DNA from: Niebla homalea
Taxonomy: Eukaryota; Ascomycota; Lecanoromycetes; Lecanorales; Ramalinaceae
Direction of reading: 5' to 3'
DNA length: 64,000 bases
NCBI GenBank assembly: GCA_019925105.1
Contig: JAHGAU010000035.1
Location: 62,001-126,000, forward strand
Every line of letters begins with the position of its first letter. The stretch's first letter is position 1. Shown here piece by piece: positions 42,477-52,328 of the stretch. A program made the position numbers and the translations under genes. The notes under the pieces are model-generated. The model saw nothing but the letters and a program-made list of their open reading frames with translations. It was not told the origin of the DNA and ran no database searches.

Positions 42477-43633
42477 TTATCCGTATGTTTGACGCTCTCC
42501 ACCATTGCAGGTAATGTCGGAAGCCATGGGCTTAATTGTGAAATTAGATCGGCTTCCATCCTGGCCCTTGTTCCAAAGACCAATCAATCGGCGTCCATGC
42601 ACCCCAAATCCTACATTCTCATATTGCTTGAGAGACTTGCATATTGTTTTGCGGAATTTGACACGGTTCCTGTATGAAGTCTTGCTCTGCCCTACGAGAT
42701 CCATCTCGATTTCCCATTCCAGGTCAACTTGTTGCACCTATTTCATCATCAGATCAGCCCGCATATCCCGCTCAAGAAACAAATATCATTCCGGAGTCAT
42801 ACATTCTCACATACTAGCTGCTCGACCCACTTCCGCCAGTTGGCTGGGTGCGTGGAGACCTTGATAATGTAACGGATCCCCGGAATTGGACGGAGTTGAA
42901 CTCCTGTAGGCAGATGAAGCCGACTTTGCTGATAGGTGGTAGGTTTCACTTGCTGATAGATGGTAGATTTCAATTGCCGATCGCAGCATCCGATCGCGGC
43001 GGATAGATGGACTTCTATGATCTTCTCTTTGGTCCCATAGCTAGCCAAGAACCCATTGAGCTTATCGACATTGTAAGGCACACTCCCCGCTTCTGTGGGA
43101 AGGGCTGCAGCAGCGCAGGAATAGATCTATAATCAGTCAGCTATACCTCTGCCAGTAATTTTGTAGCAAGGACTTGGGTCAATGATCAAGACTTGAAATC
43201 TCTGGCCTTGAAGTGGGCTACTCACGGGGATGCTCAAAGACCAATATGGGATCAGGAATGCATTGACCTCATTCAAGGGATGCAGGCTCTTGAAGATAGC
43301 TGTGATAATGCTAACTGATTGCATCATGTTCTGAGAGATCCGAAACCTGTTCTCTGCAAGATACATACGCTCGGTCTCATCACGCAGCTGCCTGTTCACG
43401 GAGAGCAAAGCGGGTTTGGGCCCGTCGATGTCGATCCATCTCTCAGTGGTGATTGCGTAGCGGCTGATGCTATTGCGGACTTCACCGGGTAGACGCATGA
43501 GATCGAAGTAGCTTGCCGTCTCCTGTGGCACAATTCTAGGCCGCAGTGGCACATTCTGACATCCATAATCAGGTATGGTAACGAGTTGGTTCCAGAGACC
43601 TCCGAGCTTCGAGCCTTGGATAGGCCAAGACAT
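42477..43633 (-). CDS. F-box-like/2EXR-type protein, family II gene E (most divergent), three exons
   Basis: Exons are 43633-43226, 43126-42815 and 42737-42477; introns are 99 and 77 bp, phase 0, GTGAGT and GTATGT donors, acceptors ATTATAG and GAAATAG. The product is 326 aa. Exon 1: FDLMRLPGEVRNSISRYAI, SVNRQLRDETERMYLAENRF, ending YWSLSIP at the position where the others read VDIP/VQIP. Exon 2: VDKLNGFLASYGTKEKIIEV and YIIKVSTHPANWRKWVEQL, matching the HP-x-x-x-RK region. Exon 3 begins VQQVDLEWEIEMDLVG and lacks the WMWR signature. Membership rests on shared architecture and the LP-x-E-[VI]-R start. Confidence 0.58.
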
Positions 43634-44373
43634 GTGGCGGGTTCTGGCCGATGGGATGGTAGGTAAGGGAAGAGGGAAGTGGAAACCTTCGGAAATGTCA
43701 TGAGATCTTCCATTGATGAATGAGCCAATGCCAAGACTTTGCTAGCGTAAAAGGAACTCTCACAACTCGATTGAACCTTGAGTAAAATACACTCAATGTT
43801 TCGTGAGCTTTAGTGAAGTAACGAAAGCACGGGAACTGCAAAGCCAAGCCCTTGAAGTGCTCTCAGTCAAGAGCATGAAGACATATGCCTCCCCCTGAGT
43901 GCACACAGTGTAACAGATTCAAGATTGCTGTAGGTGCTATATCTCTCAGCATTTCAGCGCCATGTGCATTTAAAAGAAGAATCACCGGTGGCTCGACGCC
44001 ACAAGCAAACGGTTGGTGACGGGATGGTAACTTACTATGGTCTGAAGCCATTCAAATAGATTGCAGTATTCAAGTATGACTGAAATTGCGAGATTGCTAT
44101 CCGGGGTGGAAATCATCCAGCGCGCAGGCCAAAGCCAGTCCTGGATCGCAGAACGGACAAAATTGTGGTCGCGAATATACATGAAGGTGATGTGAGTTGC
44201 CAATCAATTGTATCGTGGAGCAATACAAGTGTCAAAAGCAGTTGATAATGCCTCACGTGATCCCATGAAAGGTCCATTACGCCAAACGTTTTGTACCATG
44301 GAAAGAAGCAAAGTTGTTCTTTGTTACCCTTCTTCATGCCTATTGCACAGAGATCGAGATATACAAACCTTCC
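43634..44373. other. Intergenic, no gene seen
   Basis: Lies upstream of family II gene E and 3' of the bL19m gene. Short minus-strand frames (for example 43982-44203) have no recognisable domain. Confidence 0.5.
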
Positions 44374-45196
44374 CTACCTACCCCTCTTGCCCTTCATCTT
44401 CTCACCCTTCACTCCCATTGCCTCTCCACTTCTGATCAGCCGCCTCCTCCTCAAATATACCTCTACTTCTCCCTCCACACTCCCCTTGTCATGCTTAGGC
44501 TTACGCATGTAATATAGTCTCGCTCTCCTTGCCCTCTTCTCCGCCCTCTTCACTACCTCTATCCCCCTCACGGTCGGACTGTAGATCTTCACCCACATCT
44601 CCACCCCCGTCATCAACAGCCGGTTTCTCAACAGAACGGCGGTGTCCAACCCCTGTCGTCTGATGCTCAAGCAGACTCCTGCGAATGGTTCGCCGGTCTT
44701 GAACGTTGCGAGGAGGATGTCCCCCGGATTCGGCACATCCGGGTTGCTGCGATCGAAGAGGCGGGTGCGCGTGCCATTGGGGTCGAGTTCGGCGATGTGG
44801 GTGGAGGTGTGGTCGGCAAGTGGAAAAGGGTGGAGCTTGGGAGAGGAGGGCGGAGGAGGGTAGGTTTTTATCTTCTTGGTCACTGGGGAGGAAGGAGAGG
44901 ATTAGTAGTTGCATTGATGGGATGTCAGGAAAGTACAAGGTCCATTACGTACTGGCATTTGAGGTGTCGTGCAAGATGCGCCACGGTGATCGAAGGCGCT
45001 TGCCTGATGCGGGGAGGAGGGATGGAGGAGGCAGAGAAGCTTCGGATGATGGTGGTGGAAGTGTATTAGCTGTGGCTGTGGCTTCGACTGCTTTGGAGGA
45101 AGACCAGAACGACTTGTGAGGCACTTGAAAGGACCTTGGGCACAGGAGGTTTTTCCGAAAAGTCATTGGGCGTACCTGACAGACAGGCGATGTCAT
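44374..45196 (-). CDS. Mitochondrial large-subunit ribosomal protein bL19m, two exons
   Basis: Exon 1 is 45196-44953, intron 44883-44952 (70 bp, GTACGT...CCCCAG), exon 2 is 44882-44374; the product is 250 aa. The N-terminal ~75 residues are Ser/Arg-rich with few acids (MTFRKNLLCPRSFQVPHKSF), a mitochondrial targeting sequence. Exon 2 carries the L19 core: DRSNPDVPNPGDILLATFK, GEPFAGVCLSIRRQGLDTA, LLRNRLLMTGVEMWVKIYSP, and ARLYYMRKPKHDKGSVEG. It ends in a basic tail. bL19m lies at the inter-subunit bridge region of the mitoribosome. Start could also be the Met at 45166. Confidence 0.88.
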
Positions 45197-46141
45197 AGCT
45201 GCTATGAGTGTCAATTAAGTTGACCCAAGCTTGATTGACAGAAGAGTATAATAAGACATCAGGTTGTTGCATGCAGGTTTCTGCAGGCCTCGGCTGACCT
45301 TCCTTTTTGGGAAAGTGGATTATGGACCAAGAAGCTCGGAGGCGAGGGAGGCTCGCTCCAACTTCCAATCTCCAAGAATTGCCAAACTCTGCAGCGTTAC
45401 AACAACCCGTCCGATGATGGATACTAGCTTGGAGCCGTATAGTAAGCCTTGGAGGACATGAATAGATGCTGCAATCCTGGATTGCAGGTTCGAACGTCCC
45501 GTCTTTGTGATAAAACTTGCCGCCGGTTTTCTAGCCTTTGAGGCCCTGTTGGCTTCACGCAAGTTGATACTCGTTTTGTCTGAACATCAGACACTGTTTC
45601 TTTTCATTTCTGAATACTCGATGGCACTCCCAGCGTGTGTCGTCAGCGACCGAGTCATTTGGAGCCCTCCAGCGCTAGCGATCTCTTCGAAGAGGAAAGT
45701 ATCTCTTGACGGGATGGACGAAATCGACTTGCACAGCCTCGCAAACGTCGATCAACCTCAAAAACTCCAACTCCTCCAGAGACCTGCTTGAACTAAGTTA
45801 CCTTTCCGTTTTCGAAATTCCACATCTCCTGCCGCTTTCTCACTTGTGGTTTTCCACCTTTACGAGCGGATTCCTTCGCACATGAGAAACCACGGTCTTG
45901 AGCCTATTTTCAAGCTATGCGAAGCGTGCAAGGAGATGGTCTCAGGCGCTTGACCTGGGAGCACGATGCAAATAGCAAGCGCGATTCCATGTTAAGGAGC
46001 TCTGCCCGTCCGACATCTTTCCAGTCATCTACAGATTTGTGATGGCATGGGTGCGCTGCTCCCAGTGATTACCTGTTTGATCTGTCTTCAATTTGATCCT
46101 GCGCACGCTTTGACAACGCAACAGTCCTTTACTAATTCCAG
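45197..46141. other. Intergenic, no gene seen
   Basis: Divergent gap between bL19m and the disrupted MACPF-like gene. A 94-codon frame (45507-45791) has no recognisable feature. Confidence 0.5.
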
Positions 46142-47596
46142 CACCAACCCAAAGTTGCTTCACCCACGACACTGGGCGATTTCAGTAACTCCAATAAGTC
46201 TGATTTGAGCTTCTCACCTAGCGTCTACCTAGGTTGGGGGATCGATGTCACCCAGGTCCAGGTAGCTGATGTTGATACTCTATGTGGGCAGGCTTCTCCT
46301 GGGGATGGAGTACTTCAATATGGCGCAGCCCGCTGAAGCGCTGTTCTCAGGCAGTCGCAAGTCTCAAAAAGTCTCGGCGTCTGCTCCAGTGGCGAGAAAA
46401 ACCGGAGCCTGTAGAATTTACCAAAGGTGTCACATGGCAGGTTCTTCTGTGTGAGTATCGATCATGTCCATGGAATACCGGAATTCTGATCACAAATCCT
46501 TTTGTCCAGACCATAGCGGTGGCAAACAGGAGCTCGGACGTCGTGCAGCATCTCGACGGTGACATCAAGGCGAATGTGGGATCAATCGTCGGCTCATTCG
46601 ACGCAAGCATAAAAGAATCATCGCAGTACAAGGAACATCTCTTCGATTCCCTCACAGATATCAACGCCCAAGGGGGGCGATGTATGTTACCGCACTGCGC
46701 TATCTGATGGCCCGCCCGCCCCCAATGCGCACGAGACGTACCACAAATGGCTTGAATCTGGGCCTGGGAATCCTCTGTCACTAGTCTCGGCGTGATAACT
46801 CTGTGGGATCTGATGAATGACGAGCGACTCGATGAGTTGGCTGATAGGTGGCACGATGTCAGGGATGCCTTTTTGTATTTCGTAAATCACCCTGAGGTTC
46901 ACAGAACCGCCGCCCGTCTGACCATCAATTCAGACTGGGGAGAAATCACCTTGTTGGCCCCTACTGCCTACATCGAGTGGGATCAAAGTGTGTTGGAAAA
47001 TCCCTACGTCACTGTCACAGCGAGCAAACTCAACTTCGAGAAACCGCTTGATGGAGGTACTCCACAGAGCCATTACGTCGAGTAAGTTGACACCAAATGA
47101 GCTTTGCAGAATTTTTGAAATGGCTCTTTCCTAATGGGCGCTAATTGAACACGTGTCAATCATAGTTTTGTGATACGTAACGATGGGTCGGAGTTCAGAA
47201 TTCAGCTCGCGCACGGAGACGCTTTCACAACGGGGCATAATGGTTGGGTTGAGGTTGACATTGGGGCAAGTCAAAACCTTCATAGGACACCTCCTCCTCC
47301 CATCTCTCGGCTCCTACCCGAGTTCCGCAGAGGAATATATGCAGCTTCACATGTCCGCTCATCGCGTGTTCTGGCCCTGTCTAATCTCTTTCTGTCCTTG
47401 CGGTCTTCCAGCTTGCTGACCACCTTCATCCACATTACAGAGCAAACCATCCCAACAGATCGTCAGCAATCGTATCACGGACAGAAGAACTAACCAATGG
47501 TCGTACGACCACATCAAGCCAAATCCGAACCCTTCCGAAGACTCAGTCGCGACCAATATCGCCTACACACCATCTAGGCCGGTTATCCTGCAGTAG
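46142..47596 (+). pseudogene. MACPF-like protein gene, disrupted
   Basis: Separate coding blocks in order resemble a fungal membrane-attack-complex/perforin-type protein: a YLGWGIDVT start block (~46230), a block ending TDINAQGG (46510-46675), YRTALSDGPP with a following HKWLE (46680-46790), then AARLTINSDWGEITLLAP (46792-47081). A 84-bp intron follows (47082-47165, GTAAGT...CATAG), then FVIRNDGSEF. A final exon appears to start at 47441 after a GC-AG intron (47266-47440, GCAAGT donor) and ends at TAG 47594-47596. An upstream intron 46453-46511 (GTGAGT...TCCAG) is also likely. The YRTAL block is out of frame with both neighbours: one break at the six-G run 46672-46677, another at about 46785-46795 next to a TGA. 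The region 46270-46430 also has stops. No intact product is predicted. The family call is from remembered motifs and is tentative. Confidence 0.45.
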
Positions 47597-49299
47597 CCGA
47601 CACTGACCCCAACCGCTTCCGCCTTGGATGTTGCTTCAGGATCCAACGCTGCGAATTCAAGTGGCTTACCGCTTGATGGCTCATCGCTTTTTGGTGGTGA
47701 AGTAGCGACCTCTTGAGGGAACTTTTGCCGCGTATCAAGCTTGTATCTGCTGAATCCTGCAAGATCTTGGAAAGGCCGGGTTGTCTTGCGTGGCCGCAGC
47801 CAAGGGTCTTGGTGATGGATTGAAGGGGTCGTCGGAATGAGACTTAAAAGGAAGCATGTGGTCTGTCTCAAGGCCTCGCTACCTAGAACATTTTTGTATT
47901 CACAAGTCTACAGCCTCTCACGCCGGGCATTCTTGTCTGAATTCGTCATTCCTTTCATGTTGCTCCCATGCTCCCACTTGCGCAAAAAGAAAGAAGGCGG
48001 TCACAAACGTACTTCAACGCTCATTCACATTCATTCCTCTGTCGCTTTTCTCTTCCCTGTGACGACTGCAATCTAGAACAACAGACTGCCATGCCAAGCA
48101 ATTTAGGACGCACGCCTCCCTCTGATTCATCTCCCGTGTTTCGAACACATGATTTGCCTTACCGACCTTGTTTTCGAAGCCAATGTCAGCGCGCGATCGG
48201 CTATAATTCCTATTCTTGCAACAACGAAGACCACCGCCTCCTCGGCATCCGCGCCACAGATCCGTCGTGAAACACTTGAAATTCAGTAGGCGCGCCCTTA
48301 TAACATGTTCTTAGCACTGAGCGCGCTCGGCGCCACGGTTGCAGATCAGCGTTTCAGCACTGCTCAGAATAAGAGCGGGAAAACGAAAGATGTTTGGGGA
48401 CAAGAAGAATAGATCGCTGATATTGCAACATTATATGATATATATCATATATCGTGAACTGGGATAAGGATAGATTGTTATTGTTTCAATGGTGTATCCA
48501 GACTCCACGCCCAAAGAGAGTGAGGATGATTCATTATCGTGATCCGTTCTGGCAAAAAAGTATACGCTAGTATAAGAAATGCATGATCGGGCATTATTGT
48601 GCATGATCAAATCCCTAAAAAGCCTACGGAATAGTTTTTATTAGAGAGCACAGACCAACAGATGGGGAAGGCTTTCTCGCGACACTCAATGGTCTGTGGT
48701 GATGTGGTCTGCAGGAGTACCTGACATTGACATGGCAGGGTCCAACCACCCGCCAAATGAGAGGTGCGAAATACTTCTGCGTTTTTCTGAATGCGTGTCC
48801 CCGAATTTGCAGATTGCAAGATTGCATACAAGAATGTCCGCGGTCGACAAGAAAGCTTGGGAAGGCTTTTGGGGGGACTTAAAAAATTAATCCACCGAGG
48901 GGAAGGTCATATTATTAGCTGCTCCGTGCTGAGAAGTACCACTGAAAGCCTCCGATGTGCATCACTAGAACTTTCCCCTGCATGCTCCCATGCAGCGCCC
49001 CTGCTTTTCCGCTTGTCCCGGGCGATGATGAGTAGGTACGTATCTTACCTTATGCATCGGTAATCCGTAGTGTGATCTACTTCTTATCTGTTGAGACGAT
49101 GAAACGGGGAGTCGGTGAGACGGTGAGACCTTATTCATAAAGGAGCTCACCCTTCATCATTCCACGTTTTGCGTCGCGATATTAACCGTTGCCAAGCAAT
49201 GAACGTTATAATTTTAGGGGCTGGAATTCATCCTTCCCACCCACTCCCACACAAAAATTGCAACAACAGCTTCCGTAAGCGATTCGGTTGGAGACAGTC
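47597..49299. other. 1.7-kb intergenic region
   Basis: No supported gene. An AT-rich palindromic patch (ATGATATATATCAT) is at about 48437-48450. The 3' end should hold the promoter of the oxidosqualene cyclase gene. Confidence 0.5.
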
Positions 49300-51766
49300 A
49301 TGCCTGTACATGCAGATGACATGGGAAGGGCAAAACAAGCGGCCAATGGCCACGTAGGTGAACCACACGCACATCAAATCAACGGTTCAGCCAAATCAAA
49401 CAAATTGACCGAGACTGAAAGGACGGACCTTGCCCAATGGCGGCTCAAAGATGAGCGTGGAAGACAGACCTGGCATTATCTCGAGAGCGAAGAGGAGCTC
49501 AGAGACTGGCCTCAGACTACAGCTGATCGCTACCACCTGGGGCTGCCCTTGGTAAGTAGTCGACCTTGAGCTCAACCTCAAGCACTGCTGGCATTGACCT
49601 CAAGGACCAGAATGTCTCGGATCTACCTTCGGTTTTACCTGCGGCAAAAAGGCCCCTGACATCGGCGGAGAATGGCCTCTCCTTCTTCTCGAGGCTACAG
49701 CTTCCATCAGGCCAATGGGCCTGCGAGTATGGCGGGCCCAATTTCCTCCTACCTGGCATTGTCATCACATGGCATGTCACCCAAACCCCCATTCCACAGC
49801 CAGCCTCTTTGGAAATCAAGAGATACCTCTTCGCGAGACAGAACACAGAGGATGGCGGGTGGGGGCTACACATCGAAGGAGAAAGCTCGGTATTCGGGAC
49901 TGCAATGACCTACGTCGCACTCAGGCTACTCGGCGCCAGTGAGGAGGACGAGCGGATGATCAAAGCAAGAACTATCCTACATCATCTCGGAGGTGCCATC
50001 AAAGGACCGCACTGGGCCAAATTCTGGATGAGTGTGCTGGGTGTGATGGAATGGGAAGCCGTCAATCCAGTCCCTCCAGAGCTGTGGCTTCTGCCCGACT
50101 GGGTCCCCATTGCCCCCTGGCGATGGTGGATCCATGTGCGACAAGTCTTCCTTCCCATGTCATTCATCTATTCAAAACGCTTCGTATGCCCTCCCTCGCC
50201 AGTGACCCGCCAACTCCGTGAAGAACTCTACACCCAAAACTACTCATCTATCAACTTCGCATCTCACCGCAATAGCATCTCGCCGCGCGACAACTATCAT
50301 CCCAAATCCTTCATCTTACATATCATCAACTTCATCCTAGTCTACCTCTGGCTTCCTCTCCTCCGCACTGCCCGCCTTAAAACCCGTGCCGAAGCATGGA
50401 CCTTGGAGCTCATCCGTCACGAAGATCTCAATACCGAGTATTCCTGTCTCGCCCCCGTCAACGCGCCCCTCAATACCCTTACCTGCTACATTCACGACGG
50501 CCCCGGCTCTCCCTCCGTCCTCGCCCACCTCGACCGCCTGCGTGACTACCTTTGGATGAAAAATGAAGGCATGCTCTGCAACGGCACCAATGGGGTCCAG
50601 ACCTGGGATACGTCCTTGCTCATTCAAGCCGTCTACGCCTGCCCTCAGCTCGCCTCCTCTCCCAAATGGCACCCCATGCTCCTCTCAGCCCTCCAATTCC
50701 TCGACGAGCAACAGATCCGCGAAAACTGCGCCGATCAAGCGAAATGCTATCGTCAACAACGCAAGGGTGCCTGGGCCTTCAGCACCAAGACCCAGGGCTA
50801 CACCGTCAGCGATACCACCTCCGAAGCGCTCAAAGCTGTGCTCATGCTGCAGGTATTCCCATCAGACCGTCCCCCAGCCGAGAAAGAACGCCTATTCCCG
50901 GAGCTGGTCTCACGCCAAAGGATTCACGACGCCATTGACACCCTCCTTACAATGCAAAACCCTTCCAGCGGTGGTTTTGCCTCCTACGAACCACGTCGTG
51001 GGTCGCAGTACTTGGAATATCTCAACGCCGCAGAGGTGTTCGGGCGTATCATGGTGGAGTACGATTACCCCGAATGTTCCACCGCAGTAATCACCGCTCT
51101 ACGCGTCTTCTCCACAACTTTTGACCCCAGCTACCGACGCGCCGATATCGAAAAAGCTACCGTAGGCGCACTTCAGTACATCAAAGCTATCCAGAAAAGG
51201 GACGGTTCATGGTACGGCAGCTGGGGTATCTGCTTCACCTATGCAGGGATGTTCGCGCTAGAGGCTCTGCACTCATGTGGGGAGACCTATCAGACTAGCG
51301 ATTCCGTGCGCAGGGGATGCGAGTTTTTGGTCAACAAGCAGCAAGCCGATGGCGGCTGGGGGGAGAGCTATCGGGGCTGCGAGATCGGAGAGTATGTGAG
51401 GAGGGAGAGCCAAGTCGTGATGACGAGCTGGGCGGTGATTGGTCTGCTGGCGGCGGGATATCCGGACCGGGAAGTCATAGAGAGGGGGGTAAGGTTGGTG
51501 ATGAGGAGACAGCAAGAGAGTGGGGAGTGGTTGCAGGAGGGGATTGAGGGGGTGTTCAATAAGACTGTGTGGGTATCATGCTTTCCTGTTTCCTCGGGCT
51601 TCGTTCGACAATGGAGAACAATTTTCCGTGGGAGTAATGGCAGCGTTTGAAGGAAATATACTAACTACCAGACAGGATGATCTCCTATCCAAACTACAAA
51701 TTTGTCTTCCCAATAAAAGCACTCGGCATGTTCGCCAATCAATACGGGAATGAGGACGTCCTTTAG
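49300..51766 (+). CDS. Oxidosqualene cyclase (lanosterol-synthase-like), three exons
   Basis: Exons are 49300-49551, 49605-51568 and 51676-51766; introns are 53 bp (GTAAGT...CTCAAG) and 107 bp (GTGGGT...AGACAG). The product is 768 aa. Exon 1 has the family N-terminus GRQTWHYLES...WPQTTADRYHLGLPL. QW repeats are visible (PSGQWACEYGGP, NTEDGGWGLHIEG, RDGSWYGSWGICF, ADGGWGESYRG, ESGEWLQEGIEG), and the last exon restores MISYPNYKFVFPIKALGMF. The catalytic-acid motif is VSDTTSE at residues 485-491 (Asp487), where lanosterol synthases have D-C-T-A-E. This points to a fungal paralogue outside strict ERG7, so the cyclic triterpene formed cannot be assigned. A bacterial SHC-type DxDD motif is absent. 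Confidence 0.9.
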
Positions 51767-52328
51767 GACGTTAGAAGCCTGGAATATCATCCCCAAGCAT
51801 CTTCAAATCTGCGTCGGATATTGTAACAATAGCGGGTGGTCGGCTGACACAGTCTATCGACTAACAAAAGTTTTCCAAATCGGCGGCAATTACTGAGCAT
51901 TTTGATTATTCTCTTATATAGAGCACTGCGCATCGCGAAGGCGCCATCCTACGTCAACATGACATTAACGGAAAATCAACTCCAGTGGAAATTCAAGAGG
52001 CTACAAGATATCAGAGATCACTTGTCATGCTTAAGGCTTGTTGTTACAGATATTCTTGGCCCTACAAACTATCATTAAGACGACGGGTCATTTGAAGGAG
52101 GATGGATGGTAAGTCTGTAAGATAGGGTTATCCCTTTCTGGCAAGTTGGAAGTCATTCAAAATGACCCTTGTTGACATTCCTCATGTCTGCGGTCGACCC
52201 CTTGCTCAGTAATTGTAAATACTTCTAACGCGATATGACGGCACTCGATACCTTGCACCTGTTGCTTCTCCGCTTGCTTCGTACCGTTCAGCCATGTGCG
52301 CAGCTATAATGCCATGTCTTCCCTTTAG
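51767..52328. other. Intergenic, no gene seen
   Basis: Tandem plus-strand gap; it should hold the promoter of the Ser-rich membrane protein gene. Confidence 0.5.

Noticed and set aside
45440..45510. Possible tRNA (B-box-like GGTTCGAACG at about 45487)
   Set aside because: The flanking bases do not form a T stem and no acceptor stem pairs.
45507..45791. 94-codon plus-strand frame with hydrophobic start
   Set aside because: A hydrophobic N-terminus alone is not enough; no mature-domain signal or splice support.
46682..46784. Intron (GTATGT...CACTAG) that would remove the out-of-frame block of the MACPF-like gene
   Set aside because: Removing it leads directly to a stop and would delete the conserved YRTAL block.
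48430..48455. AT-rich palindrome as a possible origin or terminator
   Set aside because: Short simple TA-rich palindrome; no other supporting signal.
19978..51766. A triterpenoid biosynthetic cluster made of the P450 and the cyclase
   Set aside because: They are about 28 kb apart with unrelated paralogue arrays between them and no other tailoring enzymes nearby.
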